Both the position numbers and the translations under genes were made by a program. DNA of 64,000 nt from Lewinella sp050633125 (GTDB lineage Bacteria; Bacteroidota; Bacteroidia; Chitinophagales; Saprospiraceae), in contig NZ_JBOEFX010000076.1 of assembly GCF_050633125.1 (NCBI RefSeq), forward strand, positions 1 to 64,000, given 5' to 3'. Of this stretch, positions 61,885 through 64,000 are shown in pieces (position 1 is the stretch's first letter; the number at the start of each line of letters is the position of its first letter). The notes under the pieces were generated by a model. The model was not told where the DNA came from, made no database searches, and saw only the letters and a program-made list of their open reading frames with translations.

Positions 61885-63837
61885 ATGCGCACTCTCAAAG
61901 TTTTTCTCTCTGCTCTGTTTCTTTTTCTAGGCATTTATTCCCCTATCATCGCCCAAGATTACATCATGGACGGCAGTCCCATAACGGATTGTGGCGGCGT
62001 GTTTTTTGACCCAGGAGGAGACGATGATTACGAAGCTAACACTACCCTCTCTACCTTGATTTGCAGTGATGGCACAGGAAGCACTCATAGCTTAGTGCAG
62101 TTTTCTAGCATCCAGTTGCTACCTGGCGATACCCTGCGTTTTTATGACGGCAACGATGCCTCAGCGCCATTGATCACCCCACCGGTGAGTATTCATGCAG
62201 GTATTCCCTTTTCCGTGCAAGCGACAGCCGCTAATTTGACCGGTTGTATTTACGTTGAATTTAGCAGTGATGATGAAGGAGAAAGCGATGGTTGGGAAGC
62301 TACAATTGCCTGCTTATCCTCTTGCCAGCCCATAATAGCAGACATAGCGAGTATGCCCCCTGCGATATCGAATACCCCTTTTATTGATATATGTCCCGGA
62401 GACACCGTACACTTTGATGCACAAGCCATTTTTCCTCAGAACGGGCTTGTTTATCCTCAAGATTTGGCGACCAGCACCGTTAACTGGCAGTTTGGTGACG
62501 GAACCTTTAATAACAGCCCCCAGGTTGAGAAGGTCTTTACCGAGCCTGGATTTTACTTAGTACAACTCGACATTACCGATGCGATGGGCTGTCCTACCGT
62601 AAATATTCCTTTCCGCTTTGTCAGGGTATCTCCGGGAATTAGCCTTGCAGCCAGCGAATTGCTGCAAGACAGCTATTGCTGGGGCGATACTATTCTATTG
62701 TACACCTTGCTTGATTCATTGAACAATATTCCTGGCTTCACCCTTTTGCCTTCTACCTTGGTTACTTACAGTGCGGGAGCACTTGGTGATACGCTATTAC
62801 TCCCCGATGGATCTGGCGAGCAATATGAATCTGTAATTACTTTTAATCAATTTCCGGCAGGCGCTACGGTCAGTGAAGAAAATCCAATAGACAGCCTCTG
62901 GATGAACCTGGAACATTCTTACTCCGGAGATTTAGATATCGAGCTGATTTGCCCTAACGGGAGTAGTATTTTCTTACTTGATTATCCAAGCGGCACAGGG
63001 AGCACTAATTTTGGAGAGCCTTTTGCTAACAATCCTGTTGACGGTGTATCCTCCGATACTACTTTAGGTATCCCCTATCGATACACCTTCGTTCCAGAAA
63101 GTGCCAATGGCACCTTGATCGAGTTTGATGTCAACGCCCCGACCTATTCTTACACCACGGTTCCCAGTTATATTGATGGCACCATTTACACCTATACGGA
63201 CACTTACTTCCCGGCCGGAAGCTACGAGCCTGAAGATAGCTTCAACGATTTGCAAGGTTGTCCATTAAATGGAGAATGGAAGATAAGAGTAACAGATAAT
63301 CTAGGCCTGGATAATGGCGTCATCTTCTCTTGGGGAATCAATGTAGAAGGCGAAATTGAAGCAAATGGAGAAGAAATTGTAAGCGCCGCCACTTGGTATT
63401 GGGAAAATAGCGATGATATCCTTTTTCAAAATTTAGACAGTATCCTTATACTCCCTCAAGATATTGGTCTGACGACCTTGCAATTTACCATTGAAGATAA
63501 CCTGGGCTGCCTTACAGATACCACCATCACGCTAGAAATCCTCCCCAGCGATGATCCAAACTGTATGGTTAACGATGCCGAATACCTTCTAGAAAACGAC
63601 GCTTGGACCATCTACCCCAACCCTTTCAATGACAACTTCACGGTAAAAATTAACGATTCTCCGGCCCGCTACCAGCTGGAAGTGTACAATGCTTTAGGCC
63701 AAAAAACAATAAGCAAGATTTTTACAAATGAGGAAAGTATTTCTACAGAAAACTGGGTTACGGGTATTTATTTCTTACGGATCAAAGATTTGGAAGGGCA
63801 TGTTTTGGTAGTGGATCAATTGGTGAAGGTGCGGTAA
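61885..63837 (+). CDS. T9SS-exported protein: CUB-like, PKD, P-domain, type A sorting domain
   Basis: About 650 residues. After the signal peptide (about 1-23, SPIIAQ) come a CUB-like domain (27-145, YIMDGSPITDCGGVFFDPGG), a PKD domain (169-246, VNWQFGDGTFNNSPQ), and a P-like domain (332-487, LEHSYSGDLDIELICPNGSS) that are clearly paralogous to the first 500 residues of the protein at 39426-44054. Instead of SprB repeats and CHU_C it ends in a type A sorting domain (571-650, WTIYPNPFNDNFTVKIND, TGIYFLRIKD). It should be secreted through the type IX system. The ATG at 61885 (MRTLKVFLSALFLFLG) is chosen since the frame upstream lacks a signal peptide. 63838-64000 shows no gene. Confidence 0.9.
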   Translation: MRTLKVFLSALFLFLGIYSPIIAQDYIMDGSPITDCGGVFFDPGGDDDYEANTTLSTLICSDGTGSTHSLVQFSSIQLLPGDTLRFYDGNDASAPLITPPVSIHAGIPFSVQATAANLTGCIYVEFSSDDEGESDGWEATIACLSSCQPIIADIASMPPAISNTPFIDICPGDTVHFDAQAIFPQNGLVYPQDLATSTVNWQFGDGTFNNSPQVEKVFTEPGFYLVQLDITDAMGCPTVNIPFRFVRVSPGISLAASELLQDSYCWGDTILLYTLLDSLNNIPGFTLLPSTLVTYSAGALGDTLLLPDGSGEQYESVITFNQFPAGATVSEENPIDSLWMNLEHSYSGDLDIELICPNGSSIFLLDYPSGTGSTNFGEPFANNPVDGVSSDTTLGIPYRYTFVPESANGTLIEFDVNAPTYSYTTVPSYIDGTIYTYTDTYFPAGSYEPEDSFNDLQGCPLNGEWKIRVTDNLGLDNGVIFSWGINVEGEIEANGEEIVSAATWYWENSDDILFQNLDSILILPQDIGLTTLQFTIEDNLGCLTDTTITLEILPSDDPNCMVNDAEYLLENDAWTIYPNPFNDNFTVKINDSPARYQLEVYNALGQKTISKIFTNEESISTENWVTGIYFLRIKDLEGHVLVVDQLVKVR

Positions 63838-64000
63838 TGGATTGTGTGCTGGAATGATGTCTTTATTCAAATTCAATTCGGCGTTGACTTTGCCTACAGC
63901 AGAGTGTACGTAAAAATCCGTTTTGCGGAGGTTGCTAAGTAAGGCAAAATCGTGGAACTATGAGACCCAACCAAACAATAATAAAAAACAATCTGCTTTC

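Noticed and set aside
1..64000. tRNA, rRNA or tmRNA genes in the intergenic gaps
   Set aside because: No cloverleaf-like or conserved rRNA strings were seen in the gaps.

Overview
The window looks like chromosomal DNA of a marine, multicellular-type Bacteroidota, most likely Saprospiria (Lewinella-like). This rests on the kinds of genes present: very large HYR-, SprB-, P-domain- and choice-of-anchor-type surface proteins, two T9SS sorting-domain classes, a PorP/SprF protein, a hybrid two-component sensor with propeller and AraC output, a TonB-dependent receptor, and many promoters with the Bacteroidota -7 element TAnnTTTG instead of a sigma70 -10 box. No rRNA, tRNA, CRISPR array, transposase or phage gene was seen.

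Layout. 1-8123 (minus) is the first 2707 codons of a giant HYR-type secreted protein. Next come an operator-like direct repeat and a hybrid two-component regulator (8310-12302). 12303-12852 holds what looks like the ghost of a DUF885 gene. Then follow a TonB-dependent receptor and rpe. 16185-18001 is a 1.8 kb gene-free stretch with three near-identical 316-bp units, each ending in a minus-strand intrinsic terminator; this is the best candidate for something undescribed. 18002-22923 carries a MobA-like nucleotidyltransferase, a DUF2279 protein, a RimK ligase paired with an AstE/AspA-like zinc hydrolase, and a UMF1-type transporter. 22924-23299 holds two GC-rich hairpin elements. 23300-27142 (minus) is a lipoprotein, ECF sigma and membrane/beta-barrel protein cluster. 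27272-29875 (minus) is rluD, DUF1415 and a LuxC-like acyl-CoA reductase, divergent from a trans-sulfuration PLP enzyme.

31344-38965 has a lipoprotein facing a folD-prmA-1532-residue unknown protein operon. 39426-45203 is a CUB/PKD/P-domain/SprB adhesin followed by a PorP/SprF partner. 45200-46477 is a LysM-amidase. 46684-50175 is ccmB-ccmC-ccmD followed by glutamate dehydrogenase, then an Lrp-type regulator. 51100-56280 is a second giant T9SS protein. After it lie a THUMP-domain RNA methyltransferase, a small secreted protein, pyruvate carboxylase, an inverted-repeat element, and a shorter paralogue of the 39.4 kb adhesin that uses a type A sorting signal.

How they fit together: the window mixes housekeeping metabolism (rpe, folD, pyc, gdh, trans-sulfuration), RNA and protein modification (rluD, prmA, THUMP methyltransferase, rimK) and cytochrome c maturation with a heavy investment in type IX-secreted surface proteins and envelope signalling. 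Starts were set to ATG where the longest frame began at TTG or GTG and the protein family or a promoter element argued for the internal ATG.
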